A program made the position numbers and the translations under genes. From Jeotgalibacillus marinus (GTDB taxonomy: Bacteria; Bacillota; Bacilli; Bacillales; Jeotgalibacillaceae), in NCBI RefSeq assembly GCF_040801915.1, contig NZ_JBFMIA010000001.1:372001-436000 (forward strand): DNA of 64,000 nucleotides, given 5' to 3'. The number at the start of each line of letters is the position of its first letter. Position 1 is the first letter of the stretch. The notes beneath the pieces were generated by a model. That model saw only the letters and a program-made list of their open reading frames with translations. It was not told the origin of the DNA and did not search any database. Positions 17,892 through 26,914 of this stretch are shown piece after piece.

Positions 17892-19001
17892 CTATGGAAT
17901 CCAAACGAGTCTGCCACGATCAAATGGCGCACGCGATTCAAACTGGTTAGTTTTCATAAGCTGAATCATTGATACTCCATAGCGCTCAGCGATTTCTTCT
18001 GGTGTCTCATCTTGTTGTGTTATATGAACTTTGATCGTCGTCATTTCATCCTCTAACGTAGAAACAAAACTCATTAACGCCTGATCATCCGTCACATCAA
18101 AGCGTTCGGCTTCTTGATTGTCAGCTTCTGCCGTTTGTTGTTCTTCTTCAATATGCGTTTGATGATTAACGAGCGATTCTAAAGGAGGAGTCGCTCTCAT
18201 TTCAACAAGTGGCTCGTCTTGTACTGATGAACCAGCAATCTCAGGTTCAATCGCATCTTCTTTTACGTATGAATCAGCAATCTTAGGTTCAATCGCATCT
18301 TCGTTTACGTATGAATCAGCATCAGCAACCTTAGGTTCAATCGCATCTTCTACGTATGAATCATTTTGATAGGAGTTCATTTCTTCAACATCCAGTTCAT
18401 TTCGTCCCTCAAATGCTTCAATCCCACCACTTGGTTGATTCCATTCCTTTAACGGGTTAGGTAATAAACGAATCGGCAACTCGTGTATTTCCTCTTCAGG
18501 TTTAACATCTCTTTCAACTTCCATCTGATAATTAGAATCAGGCGTTACTTCTGCCACTTCAGGTTGTACAACGATAGTCTCTTCTGCTTTTGTCACCCCA
18601 TCAACCACAATATCCGCATGGATAAATAAAACACGTTCATCCTTCAGTTCGTAATCAATATGGTCAATATAGACGTCTAATAGATGGACATTTGCAACTC
18701 GCTCTGATGCCACATTAACCGTAATCGGAAAATAATGTTCAAAATCTAACTGCTCATCACCAGAATGGTTGATCACATGAATTCGTTCATATGATTCATT
18801 AGCTTCCTCATCAAACCTCGAACCAACACTCGCAACTCCTTCACCCGCTAAATGTAGAGATCCTTCAATCAACACATGATCCGCATGTTCTGTAATAGAC
18901 ACACTGGGTTCAAATGATAGTGATCTGAGTTCTTTCAACCCAAACTCTCCATCCATTATAATCGTTTCTTTTAAAGTAAGTGGCATCTGGTTATTTTTCA
19001 T
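17892..19001 (-). CDS. spoVID: Spore coat morphogenetic protein SpoVID (LysM)
   Basis: SpoVID drives encasement of the forespore by coat proteins, working with SpoIVA and SafA. The 369-residue protein has an N-terminal conserved region (KELRSLSFEPSVSITEHADH), an acidic low-complexity middle with tandem repeats and a C-terminal LysM domain from about residue 325 (TPEEIAERYGVSMIQLMKTN). It is much shorter than the 575-residue B. subtilis protein; the difference is mainly in the acidic middle. GGGAGG lies just before the ATG at 19001. A sigma-E type promoter lies upstream. Confidence 0.88.
   Translation of the reverse strand: MKNNQMPLTLKETIIMDGEFGLKELRSLSFEPSVSITEHADHVLIEGSLHLAGEGVASVGSRFDEEANESYERIHVINHSGDEQLDFEHYFPITVNVASERVANVHLLDVYIDHIDYELKDERVLFIHADIVVDGVTKAEETIVVQPEVAEVTPDSNYQMEVERDVKPEEEIHELPIRLLPNPLKEWNQPSGGIEAFEGRNELDVEEMNSYQNDSYVEDAIEPKVADADSYVNEDAIEPKIADSYVKEDAIEPEIAGSSVQDEPLVEMRATPPLESLVNHQTHIEEEQQTAEADNQEAERFDVTDDQALMSFVSTLEDEMTTIKVHITQQDETPEEIAERYGVSMIQLMKTNQFESRAPFDRGRLVWIP
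18235..18363 (-). repeat. In-frame tandem repeats inside spoVID
   Basis: Three imperfect copies of roughly 40-50 bases encode variants of IADSYVKEDAIEPK. They differ in length by multiples of three, so the reading frame is kept. Similarity between copies is high, which suggests recent expansion or contraction. Confidence 0.85.
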
Positions 19002-19045
19002 CGTTTCCTCCCTCATTTCTCCTTTTGACAATATCCTTCACTTTC

Positions 19046-19074
19046 TTTATATGCAAAAGGAGGAATGATTATGA
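19046..19074 (-). promoter_or_regulatory. Sigma-E type promoter for spoVID
   Basis: TCATAAT (19068-19074) and CATATAAA (19046-19053) are exactly 14 bases apart on the minus strand, ahead of spoVID, which is mother-cell expressed in B. subtilis. Confidence 0.6.
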
Positions 19075-19343
19075 CGTTCCACAGATTGATTCAATCACTT
19101 TACTAAAAATTCGAAAAAATGGTGGTTGTGCGAACGAAATCCCGATGCAAAATGAGATAAGTACTAAATTCATTAAACAATAATGGTAGTGGTAGATAAT
19201 AATACCTTCACCTTTCACCTATTCGGAACCAAATGGATTATTTGCCACTACATTAAAAATACTTGCACTTATGATCGCTTCAAGTATATACAGGAGTAGA
19301 ATAAATTCTATTATTGGATTTATTTAATACAACGTTCCCTAAT
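19075..19343. other. Noncoding stretch upstream of spoVID
   Basis: AT-rich sequence between the heme operon terminator and the spoVID promoter. I see no gene, RNA or repeat here. Confidence 0.4.
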
Positions 19344-19379
19344 CAAAAAAAGACTGACCTCAACACGTTGAGATCAGTC
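19344..19379 (-). terminator. Terminator of the heme operon
   Basis: Arms of about 12 bases (19352-19379) are followed by TTTTTTT on the minus strand, 110 bases after the hemL stop. Confidence 0.9.
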
Positions 19380-19489
19380 CCAGATTACTTTAAAATAGTA
19401 CTTTTTAACGAAAACAGGAATTTTGTAATAAATTGATACCTATAAGACAGCTCCGCTTACCGGAGAAACCCCCTATTTCCAGGGTTATA

Positions 19490-20779
19490 TCAACCTTTAA
19501 TTGCTTTAAACGAAGCCTCAACCGCTTGCAATGTTTTGTCCACATCTTCTTTCGTATGAGCAGTTGATAAGAACCAACCTTCGAACTGAGAAGGCGGCAA
19601 AAACACACCATTATTCGCCATGTGACGATAAAACTCAGCAAAAAGTTTAAGATCTGAGGATTTTGCATGATCAAAGTTCGTTACTTTTTCATTCGTAAAG
19701 AAAAATCCAAGCATCGAGCCTGCACGATTTACTGAATGAGGGATGCCATAATTTTTCGCAAGAAATGTAAAGCCTTCCTCAAGTAAGTCACCTAGCTCAA
19801 CAAAGTAGTCATACGACTCAGGCGTTAATTGAGACAACGTTTCAAAGCCGGCAGTCATGGCTAGTGGATTCCCTGATAACGTACCAGCTTGATAAATCGG
19901 TCCTGCTGGTGCGATTTGATCCATGATTTCTTTGCGACCGCCGAATGCACCTACTGGTAACCCCCCGCCAATTACTTTTCCTAGACAAGTAAGATCTGGT
20001 GTTACACCAAGATGACCTTGTGCACAATTGAAACCTACACGAAAGCCAGTCATCACTTCATCAAAGATAAGTAGGGAGCCATGATTAGTTGTTAAGCTGC
20101 GAAGCTCTTCTAAAAAGCCTTCAACAGGTGGAACAACGCCCATATTCCCTGCAATTGGTTCAACGATCACAGCTGCGATATCTTCTCCAAACTCTTTAAA
20201 TACATATTGAATGGATTCAACATCATTGTATGGGACTGTGATCGTGTTTTTCGCAATACTTTCCGGTACACCAGGGCTGTCTGGCAACCCAAGCGTGGCA
20301 ACACCTGATCCAGCTTTAATAAGTAAACTGTCTCCGTGTCCGTGGTAACAACCTTCAAATTTAACGATTTTATTTCGACCAGTAAAACCACGAGCTAGAC
20401 GAAGAGCACTCATCGTTGCTTCTGTACCTGACGAAACCATGCGCACTTTTTCGATCGATGGAACGCGTTCAATCACAAGATTCGCTAGCTTGTTTTCAAT
20501 GGTTGACGGCGCACCAAAGCTTGTCCCACTTAATGCTACTTCTTGAATCGCAGACACAACTCGGTCTTCTGCATGACCTAAAATTAGGGGGCCCCACGAA
20601 AGGACAAAATCAATGTATTCATTGCCATCAATATCATGAATTTTTGATCCTTTTCCTTTTTCCATGAAAATTGGATCCATATTAACTGATTTAAAAGCAC
20701 GCACTGGGCTATTTACGCCACCTGGCATTAACTTAGTTGCTTCACTATATGCTTCTTTTGAACGTCGGTAAGAACGCAT
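19490..20779 (-). CDS. hemL: Glutamate-1-semialdehyde 2,1-aminomutase
   Basis: HemL converts glutamate-1-semialdehyde to 5-aminolevulinate, the second C5-pathway step. The 429 residues form a class III PLP aminotransferase; the cofactor lysine lies in LGKVIGGGLPVGAFGG near residue 268, with the upstream aspartate in IFDEVMTGFR. Length and both ends fit the family. It is the last gene of hemAXCDBL, with 24 bases to hemB. Confidence 0.98.
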   Translation of the reverse strand: MRSYRRSKEAYSEATKLMPGGVNSPVRAFKSVNMDPIFMEKGKGSKIHDIDGNEYIDFVLSWGPLILGHAEDRVVSAIQEVALSGTSFGAPSTIENKLANLVIERVPSIEKVRMVSSGTEATMSALRLARGFTGRNKIVKFEGCYHGHGDSLLIKAGSGVATLGLPDSPGVPESIAKNTITVPYNDVESIQYVFKEFGEDIAAVIVEPIAGNMGVVPPVEGFLEELRSLTTNHGSLLIFDEVMTGFRVGFNCAQGHLGVTPDLTCLGKVIGGGLPVGAFGGRKEIMDQIAPAGPIYQAGTLSGNPLAMTAGFETLSQLTPESYDYFVELGDLLEEGFTFLAKNYGIPHSVNRAGSMLGFFFTNEKVTNFDHAKSSDLKLFAEFYRHMANNGVFLPPSQFEGWFLSTAHTKEDVDKTLQAVEASFKAIKG

Positions 20780-20803
20780 TTTATTCTCTCCTCCAATGAT
20801 CTG

Positions 20804-21781
20804 TTAGTTGGATAACCACTTTGCCACGTCTTTTGCATGGTACGTAATAATAAGGTCAGCACCCGCTCTTTTCATGCTCGTTAGCTTCTCCATCACTATT
20901 TCTTGCTCATTTACCCAACCATTTTGCGCTGCTGCTTTGATCATGGAATATTCTCCACTCACATTGTACGCAACCACCGGTAATGGAAAACGATCTTTAA
21001 CGTCGCGCATAATATCTAAATACGAGAGGGCAGGCTTAACAATTAAAAAGTCGGCACCTTCATTCACATCTGATTCGGCTTCACGTAACGCTTCCATCCG
21101 GTTTGCTGGATCCATTTGATACGTTTTACGATCGCCAAATTGAGGTGAACTGTGAGCTGCATCACGGAACGGTCCGTAAAAGCTTGATGAATATTTCACA
21201 GCATAACTCATAATCGGAATATCACCGAACCCTGCTTGATCAAGTCCGTGACGAATCGCTGCAACAAATCCATCCATCATATTTGAAGGAGCGATAATAT
21301 CGGCACCTGCCTGTGCTTGGCTGACTGCCGTTTTCGCTAGCAAATCTAGCGTTGGATCGTTCAATACTTTGCCATTGTCAATGATACCGCAATGTCCATG
21401 GTCTGTATATTGACATAGACATGTGTCAGCAATAATTACTAGCTCAGGGTATTCACTTTTGATCAAACGTGTTGCCTCTTGAACAATCCCGTGATCGTGA
21501 TAGGCTTGCTTACCGAGTGGATCTTTTTCGGCTGGTACACCGAATAAGATGATCGATTTAATTCCTAGTTCGACAATCTCTTTCATTTCATCCATAACAG
21601 CATCTAATGAAATATGAAAAACACCTGGCATAGAAGGTACTTCTTTATAAATTTTTTCTCCTTCTACAACGAATAATGGATAAATTAAATCTTCTTTTCG
21701 AAGCCACGTTTCTCGAACCATCGCACGAAGTGAATCAGATGTACGAAGGCGACGGTGACGGGCAAATTCAATTTCATTCAT
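20804..21781 (-). CDS. hemB: Delta-aminolevulinic acid dehydratase
   Basis: HemB condenses two 5-aminolevulinates into porphobilinogen. The 325-residue enzyme has the zinc cysteines in ADTCLCQYTDHGHCG near residue 118 and the two active-site lysines in YAVKYSSSFYGPFRD and LIVKPALSYLD. It is the fifth gene of the heme operon, 12 bases after hemD. Confidence 0.98.
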   Translation of the reverse strand: MNEIEFARHRRLRTSDSLRAMVRETWLRKEDLIYPLFVVEGEKIYKEVPSMPGVFHISLDAVMDEMKEIVELGIKSIILFGVPAEKDPLGKQAYHDHGIVQEATRLIKSEYPELVIIADTCLCQYTDHGHCGIIDNGKVLNDPTLDLLAKTAVSQAQAGADIIAPSNMMDGFVAAIRHGLDQAGFGDIPIMSYAVKYSSSFYGPFRDAAHSSPQFGDRKTYQMDPANRMEALREAESDVNEGADFLIVKPALSYLDIMRDVKDRFPLPVVAYNVSGEYSMIKAAAQNGWVNEQEIVMEKLTSMKRAGADLIITYHAKDVAKWLSN

Positions 21782-21793
21782 GATAAGTTCCTC

Positions 21794-22582
21794 CTAGTTT
21801 TGTCCCATATAAAACCCTGCAATTTCTTCAACCATCTCAGCCATTGTATGAATACTTGACTCAATATGAACAGGTAAACCATGAATACTTAACTCATCGG
21901 ATGTTGTTGGACCAATACTCACGATTAACCAGTTTCCATTTCTCACTTGTTGAAAAAGAATAGGTACATCTTTAACTATCTCAACAAAGTTGTTCACTGC
22001 AGAGGGACTTGCAAATGTAATCACATCTAGCGCTTCACTTTGTAAAGCATGTAATAGCTTCTTATCACTCGTTTCAGGCTTGATCGTGTGATAAAGAATC
22101 CATTGATCACATTCGATCTTCTGCTGCTTGAATGAGTTCATCACCACATTACGCGCGAGGTTTCCTTGAGGAAAAAGAACACGTTGTCCCACCATTTTTT
22201 CAAAAGGAAATTCTTTGACGAACTCATCTGCTTTAAAGCTTTGTGGTGTAAAAGCTACTTCAAAACCTTTTTCTTCAATGTAGCTAGAGGTCTTTGTACC
22301 AATGGCTGCAATATTAATCTTACGAAGCCAGTTTAATAGGTGTTTTTTTTCTAACACGTTCATTGTATACATTGCTGCATTCTTGCTCGTAAAAATGATC
22401 CAAGAATATGCATCGAGGTTCGATAAAATTTCCAACTCTTTATTGTTTTGTATATAAGTCGTGTCTATCAAAGGAACCAAGAGTGTATTGCCTTGATTTT
22501 TCTCAACTAACTTCTTATCCAAAAGTGCTTCTTGGTAAGGACGTGTCAATAAAATGGTTCGTCCTAATAGCAAGTTGCTCAT
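21794..22582 (-). CDS. hemD: Uroporphyrinogen-III synthase
   Basis: HemD cyclises hydroxymethylbilane to uroporphyrinogen III while inverting ring D. The 262-residue protein starts LLGRTILLTRP and has the bilobed pattern of the family, with FTSKNAAMY in the first half and VITFASPSAVNNF and SIGPTTSDEL in the second. Family conservation is low; the place directly after hemC (three bases) and before hemB makes the call secure. Confidence 0.93.
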   Translation of the reverse strand: MSNLLLGRTILLTRPYQEALLDKKLVEKNQGNTLLVPLIDTTYIQNNKELEILSNLDAYSWIIFTSKNAAMYTMNVLEKKHLLNWLRKINIAAIGTKTSSYIEEKGFEVAFTPQSFKADEFVKEFPFEKMVGQRVLFPQGNLARNVVMNSFKQQKIECDQWILYHTIKPETSDKKLLHALQSEALDVITFASPSAVNNFVEIVKDVPILFQQVRNGNWLIVSIGPTTSDELSIHGLPVHIESSIHTMAEMVEEIAGFYMGQN

Positions 22583-22585
22583 CCC

Positions 22586-23518
22586 TCAATGACCTTCTTG
22601 TTCAGCCTTTACCTGGTCCACAAGTGTCTTTGCCCCTTGTGAGGTTAAAACTGCAGCCGCTTCTTCACCAACTTTGATAGGATCTTGTCCAGTCACAACT
22701 TCTTTATAGACAACTTTTCCATCTGGAGAAGCAACAAGAGCTGTTAACGAAATTTCTTTCCCTGTTAACGTAGCAAAGCCAGCGATCGGAATCTGGCAGC
22801 CACCTTCCATCTTATGTAAGAATGCACGTTCAGCTAATACTGTTTTTTCCGTTTCATTATCAGTGAATTCACCCAGCAATGCTCGAAGCTCTGCATCTTC
22901 TTCTCGGCATTCAATTGAAAGTGCACCTTGACCAATTGCAGGTAAACAATCTTCTGGCTCTAAAAATTCAGACACAATATTATTTGACCACCCCATGCGT
23001 GCAAGTCCTGCAGCAGCTAAAATGATCGCATCAAAGTTTTCAGTTTTAAGTTTGTTTAAACGTGTATCGATATTTCCGCGAATCCATTGAATTTGAAGAT
23101 CCGGGCGCTTCGCAAGAACTTGAGCACTCCTTCTTAAGCTACTCGTTCCAATTATCGATCCAGCTGGAAGATCCGCAAGCTTTTGTCCATTTTTAGAAAT
23201 AAGAGCATCACGTACATCTTCTCGCACTGGAATGCTTCCAATCGTTAAACCTGGTGGAAGTTCAGCTGGCATATCTTTCATACTATGAACGGCCATGTCG
23301 ATTTCACCGTCGATCATCGCTTGTTCAATTTCTTTCACAAACAAGCCTTTTCCGCCTACTTTTGATAACATAACATTTTGAATTTGATCACCTTTTGTGA
23401 CAATCTCTTTTATTTCAAATTCTGTTGATGGATCAAGTGCTTTAAGCTGTTCAATGACCCACTTTGATTGAGTCATGGCAAGCTTACTTCTTCTTGAACC
23501 TACGATAATTTTTCTCAT
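22586..23518 (-). CDS. hemC: Porphobilinogen deaminase (hydroxymethylbilane synthase)
   Basis: HemC polymerises four porphobilinogens to hydroxymethylbilane. The 310 residues start KIIVGSRRSKLAMTQS, show VHSMKDMPAELPPG near residue 80 and the dipyrromethane cofactor cysteine in MEGGCQIPIAGFA near residue 241. An AGGAGG site lies upstream. A 200-base gap with a dispersed repeat separates it from hemX. Confidence 0.98.
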   Translation of the reverse strand: MRKIIVGSRRSKLAMTQSKWVIEQLKALDPSTEFEIKEIVTKGDQIQNVMLSKVGGKGLFVKEIEQAMIDGEIDMAVHSMKDMPAELPPGLTIGSIPVREDVRDALISKNGQKLADLPAGSIIGTSSLRRSAQVLAKRPDLQIQWIRGNIDTRLNKLKTENFDAIILAAAGLARMGWSNNIVSEFLEPEDCLPAIGQGALSIECREEDAELRALLGEFTDNETEKTVLAERAFLHKMEGGCQIPIAGFATLTGKEISLTALVASPDGKVVYKEVVTGQDPIKVGEEAAAVLTSQGAKTLVDQVKAEQEGH

Positions 23519-23559
23519 AACTTATTAGTTCCTCCTATATGAATCCCACATTTTCAGAA

Positions 23560-23725
23560 AACGTCTAGCTTCAAGAGCCAAACCAGTCGCTTCCGCTTTT
23601 ATTTCATCCAGCACCAGCGGCTAGCTCCTCGAGGTCATAAGCCTCACTGGCTTGACGGTAAAGAGCTCCATCCTGTCAGTGCGCCTTATGCTTGTCGGAG
23701 CCAAACCAGCCACTTCCACTTTTGT
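23560..23725. repeat. Dispersed intergenic repeat, copy B (compound)
   Basis: This stretch between hemX and hemC looks like a truncated unit (CTAGCTTCAAGAGCC to CGCTTCCGCTTTTA, about 23563-23602) joined to a fuller one (CAGCGGCTAGCTCCTCGAGG to CCACTTCCACTTTTG). The inner part carries GTCATAAGCC and GCCTTATGCTTGTCGG, the signature of a repeat family found across Bacillaceae intergenic regions. It is related to 14519-14630 and lies inside a transcribed operon. Confidence 0.7.
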
Positions 23726-23727
23726 GT

Positions 23728-24561
23728 TTACGAATACCAGAAATGAAATGATGACCATCGACTGCCTAGTAAAAAGTTTATTAGCAAACATAGAAACGCT
23801 GCAATATTCAGCATTGCCAATGATTTCCCGGCTAAACCCTTGCCAACTTTCAAATATAAAAACACACCATAAATCCCCAGTATAAAAAACGATCCGACAA
23901 TCTTCACATCATACCAAATCATAAAAGGAAGCGTTATGATCGCCCATTGCACCCCTAAAATTAAACTTAAAAGCAGCATAGGGAAGCCAATAACATTTAA
24001 AATAAACGTTCCTTTTTCAAGCTTTGATAGATCTGTAATTCTCTGAAGTTTTTGTCCCCACTTTTTTTTCTTTAACATGCGATATTGCAAGATATAGAGG
24101 ATTGAAAAAACAACAGAGAGTGAAAAGGCAGCATAGGACAATAGTGCAATCGTTATGTGAATGAGTATTAGCTCAGACATTAACCGTTCAGCAGCTGCAT
24201 TTGTTGCAGCTTGAAATGGCGCGAATGTGTGAATTGTCATAAACGTAAATCCTATTACGTTGACAAAAAAAACGGTGAAGTCCACACGCATTAGACGATT
24301 GATCGCTAATGACAGTGTGACCAACACCCAAGCATAAAAATAAATCCCTTCGAAAAGAGTTAAAATAGGGAAGCGCCCTGTTCTTGTCATATATAGAAAT
24401 AAAAAGATTGTTTGAAGAACCCAAACAATTGCTAAAAGCCAGAAGGCAAGTCGGTTTGCCTTCTGGTTCTTTTGTAAATAATCCATAAAATAAAGTAAAA
24501 CACTTACAGAATAGAGGATAATCATCACTTCATGAAGTCGAGTCATAGAAAGTTCAAACAT
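23728..24561 (-). CDS. hemX: HemX, CcsA-like membrane protein
   Basis: HemX is a polytopic protein of the CcsA/ResC cytochrome c assembly family that, in B. subtilis, lowers the level of HemA. The 277 residues form about eight membrane segments with the conserved aromatic stretch FEGIYFYAWVLV and later hydrophobic segments such as LLLSLILGVQW. GGGGGAT precedes the ATG. It lies between hemA and hemC as in other bacilli. The mechanism is not visible in sequence. Confidence 0.93.
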   Translation of the reverse strand: MFELSMTRLHEVMIILYSVSVLLYFMDYLQKNQKANRLAFWLLAIVWVLQTIFLFLYMTRTGRFPILTLFEGIYFYAWVLVTLSLAINRLMRVDFTVFFVNVIGFTFMTIHTFAPFQAATNAAAERLMSELILIHITIALLSYAAFSLSVVFSILYILQYRMLKKKKWGQKLQRITDLSKLEKGTFILNVIGFPMLLLSLILGVQWAIITLPFMIWYDVKIVGSFFILGIYGVFLYLKVGKGLAGKSLAMLNIAAFLCLLINFLLGSRWSSFHFWYS

Positions 24562-24575
24562 CTGTTATCCCCCAC

Positions 24576-25931
24576 TTAAGGCTGCAAGGAAAGCTCAGGT
24601 TGGCGCTTGGTAGTCCAGTCAATTTCTTCCGTTGACACTTCAGAAGCTTGGAGTGAACCTTTTGCTTGCTCTTCAAGATTGAAGATTTTCATAAATAGCT
24701 CAAGCTTTTCTTCTCCATCTGGTAAAGCAGCCAATTCCTTCACCTGCAAGATCGGATCCTTTAGCAGCTGGTTAATAATACTTTTCGTATGCTTATTCAA
24801 CACTTTACGTTCACGGTCTGACAAGTTCGGCATTTTGCGTTCAATGCTTTGCATCGTCTCAGCTTGTACAGCTAATGCTTTGTCGCGGAGGGATGAGATA
24901 ATAGGGACAACGCCGAGCATGTTCAACCACTCTTTGAAGTTCACAATCGTTTCTTCTACCATGATTTCAATCACTTCAGCTGCTTGTTTTCGCTCAGCTA
25001 AATTCGCCTGAACGATCCCTTCTAGGTCATCAATATCATAAAGAAATACATTATCAAGCTCATTGATCGAAGGATCTAGATCACGTGGAACCGCTATGTC
25101 CACCATAAAAAATGGACGACCTTTTCTCATTCCCTCAACGTGAGTCATCATTTCTTTATCGATGAGTGCATCTTTTGAACCAGTAGATGTTATTAAAATA
25201 TCTGCTTCCACAAGAGCACATTGAAGTTCGCGCATTTGTTTCGCTTTGCCTTCAAATTTTGCTGCAAGTGTTTGTGCTTTTTTAAACGTACGGTTAATGA
25301 CCGTAATCTTCGTTGCACCGCTACCTTGAAGGTTTTGAATCGCAAGTTCCCCCATCTTCCCTGCTCCGAGAATAAGGACATGCTTTTTATTTAAATCTCC
25401 AAAAATCTTTTTCGCAAGCTCAACAGCAGCGTAAGAGACAGAAACCGCATTGGAGGCGATATCCGTTTCTGAATGTGCTTTTTTAGCAAGCGTGATGGAT
25501 TGCTTAAATAATTCATTGAATACTGTGCCAGTTGCACCGACTTCTTGCGCGGTTAAGAAGCTCTTACGTATTTGTCCAAGGATTTGCGTTTCTCCTACAA
25601 TCATCGAGTCAAGTCCGCAGCTTACTTTAAATAAGTGTTCCATCGCACCATCTTTTTCATATGCGAATAAATAAGGGCTAAACTCTTCTTTATCTAAACC
25701 AAACCAATTGGCTAAAAAATCTTTAATATAATAACGACCTGTATGAAGCTGATCCACGACTGCATAAATTTCCGTGCGATTACACGTTGATACAATCACG
25801 TTTTCCAGTATGCTTTTTTTCGTCTGAAGCGACGCCATCGCATGCTTAAGATCTGCTTCCTGGAAAGAAAGACGTTCTCTTATCTCAACAGGGGCCGTTT
25901 TGTAATTCAATCCTACCACTAGTATGTGCAT
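24576..25931 (-). CDS. hemA: Glutamyl-tRNA reductase
   Basis: HemA reduces glutamyl-tRNA to glutamate-1-semialdehyde, the committed step of heme synthesis. The 451-residue enzyme has the catalytic cysteine in VSTCNRTEIYAV near residue 50, the GLDSMIVGETQILGQ motif, an NADPH-binding fold (VLILGAGKMGELA) and a helical dimerisation tail. It heads the hemAXCDBL operon. Confidence 0.98.
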   Translation of the reverse strand: MHILVVGLNYKTAPVEIRERLSFQEADLKHAMASLQTKKSILENVIVSTCNRTEIYAVVDQLHTGRYYIKDFLANWFGLDKEEFSPYLFAYEKDGAMEHLFKVSCGLDSMIVGETQILGQIRKSFLTAQEVGATGTVFNELFKQSITLAKKAHSETDIASNAVSVSYAAVELAKKIFGDLNKKHVLILGAGKMGELAIQNLQGSGATKITVINRTFKKAQTLAAKFEGKAKQMRELQCALVEADILITSTGSKDALIDKEMMTHVEGMRKGRPFFMVDIAVPRDLDPSINELDNVFLYDIDDLEGIVQANLAERKQAAEVIEIMVEETIVNFKEWLNMLGVVPIISSLRDKALAVQAETMQSIERKMPNLSDRERKVLNKHTKSIINQLLKDPILQVKELAALPDGEEKLELFMKIFNLEEQAKGSLQASEVSTEEIDWTTKRQPELSLQP

Positions 25932-25969
25932 GTTTTGAAAGACACCCCCACTAATTCATCATTTACACT

Positions 25970-25998
25970 ATTATACCACGTCATGAAACGTGTCATAA
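25970..25998 (-). promoter_or_regulatory. Probable promoter of the heme operon
   Basis: TATAAT (25970-25975) lies about 40 bases before hemA. A weak -35, TTATGA (25993-25998), is 17 bases away. I looked for a PerR box, which controls hemA in B. subtilis, and did not find a clear one. Confidence 0.5.
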
Positions 25999-26263
25999 CA
26001 ACAATTGTGAACATCCATTGAACCCCTATTCGACTTCAATGGTCACGTTTTCACATAGTATTCGAGAATCCGCTCGAATCGCACTACGATACGACAATCA
26101 CATCCTAATCTAGAGTAACAAACTGCTAGTCCTGTTTCAACTGCCTTGCTTGGTTTCCACAAAATGACTCCATGTTGTTATTATTGCCTGTTACAGGAGA
26201 AAAGAAACCTTATAAAATCAAATTAAATCAACATATCTGTGTAAACTTCACAAAAGTTATCTA
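25999..26263. other. Noncoding stretch between engB and hemA
   Basis: B. subtilis has ysxD in this interval. Here there is no coding sequence. The only structure I see is a seven-base hairpin (26060-26066 with 26073-26079) of unknown meaning. Confidence 0.4.
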
Positions 26264-26308
26264 ACCAAAAAACCTGTGATCTTCTCTATCTGGATGAGAT
26301 CACAGGTT
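26264..26308 (-). terminator. Terminator after engB
   Basis: Arms AACCTGTGATC (26271-26281) and its complement (26298-26308) are followed by TTTTTT on the minus strand, ending the lonA-engB operon. Confidence 0.85.
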
Positions 26309-26326
26309 CTTTCATTTCTCTATTAG

Positions 26327-26914
26327 TTAGTCATTCATTTTTTCAGTAATAAACGCCCATGCATCATCTTTCCCAATGCCTGTTTCAGAAGAGAACATAA
26401 TTAAACCATCCCCATCTTCAATTTGCATCGCTCGACGTGTTATGCTCATGTGCTTTTGCCATTTCCCTTTTGGAATCTTGTCCGCTTTAGTCGCGACAAC
26501 TAAGCATGGGATGTCAAAATGCTTCAGGAAATCGTACATCATTATGTCATCTTTTGTTGGAGGATGACGCAGGTCTACGATAAGTACAACTGCTTTTAAA
26601 GGACCACGATCGGTCATATACGTCTCAATCATTTTGCCCCAAGCAGCTCGTTCAGATTTAGATACTTTAGCATATCCATAACCTGGCACATCAACAAAAT
26701 AGAGCGCTTCATTTAACAAGTAAAAATTTAATGTCTGCGTTTTACCTGGTTTTGATGAAATTCGTGCCAATGATTTGCGGTTAATCATTTTGTTGATAAA
26801 CGAAGATTTACCTACATTAGAACGTCCAGCAAGAGCGAACTCAGGGAGTTCACCCTCTGGATATTGTTCAGACTTTACTGCACTAATAATGATTTCTGAT
26901 TGTGTTATTTTCAT
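26327..26914 (-). CDS. engB: Ribosome biogenesis GTPase EngB (YsxC)
   Basis: EngB/YsxC is an essential GTPase that assists 50S subunit assembly. The 195 residues carry G1 GRSNVGKSSFI near residue 31, G3 DVPGYGYAK near residue 75 and G4 ATKADK near residue 140. The ATG overlaps the lonA stop as ATGA, so translation is coupled. The lonA-engB pair is conserved in Bacilli. Confidence 0.97.
   Translation of the reverse strand: MKITQSEIIISAVKSEQYPEGELPEFALAGRSNVGKSSFINKMINRKSLARISSKPGKTQTLNFYLLNEALYFVDVPGYGYAKVSKSERAAWGKMIETYMTDRGPLKAVVLIVDLRHPPTKDDIMMYDFLKHFDIPCLVVATKADKIPKGKWQKHMSITRRAMQIEDGDGLIMFSSETGIGKDDAWAFITEKMND

Noticed and set aside
25970..26100. PerR box controlling hemA
   Set aside because: No TTATAATNATTATAA-like repeat is present near the promoter.
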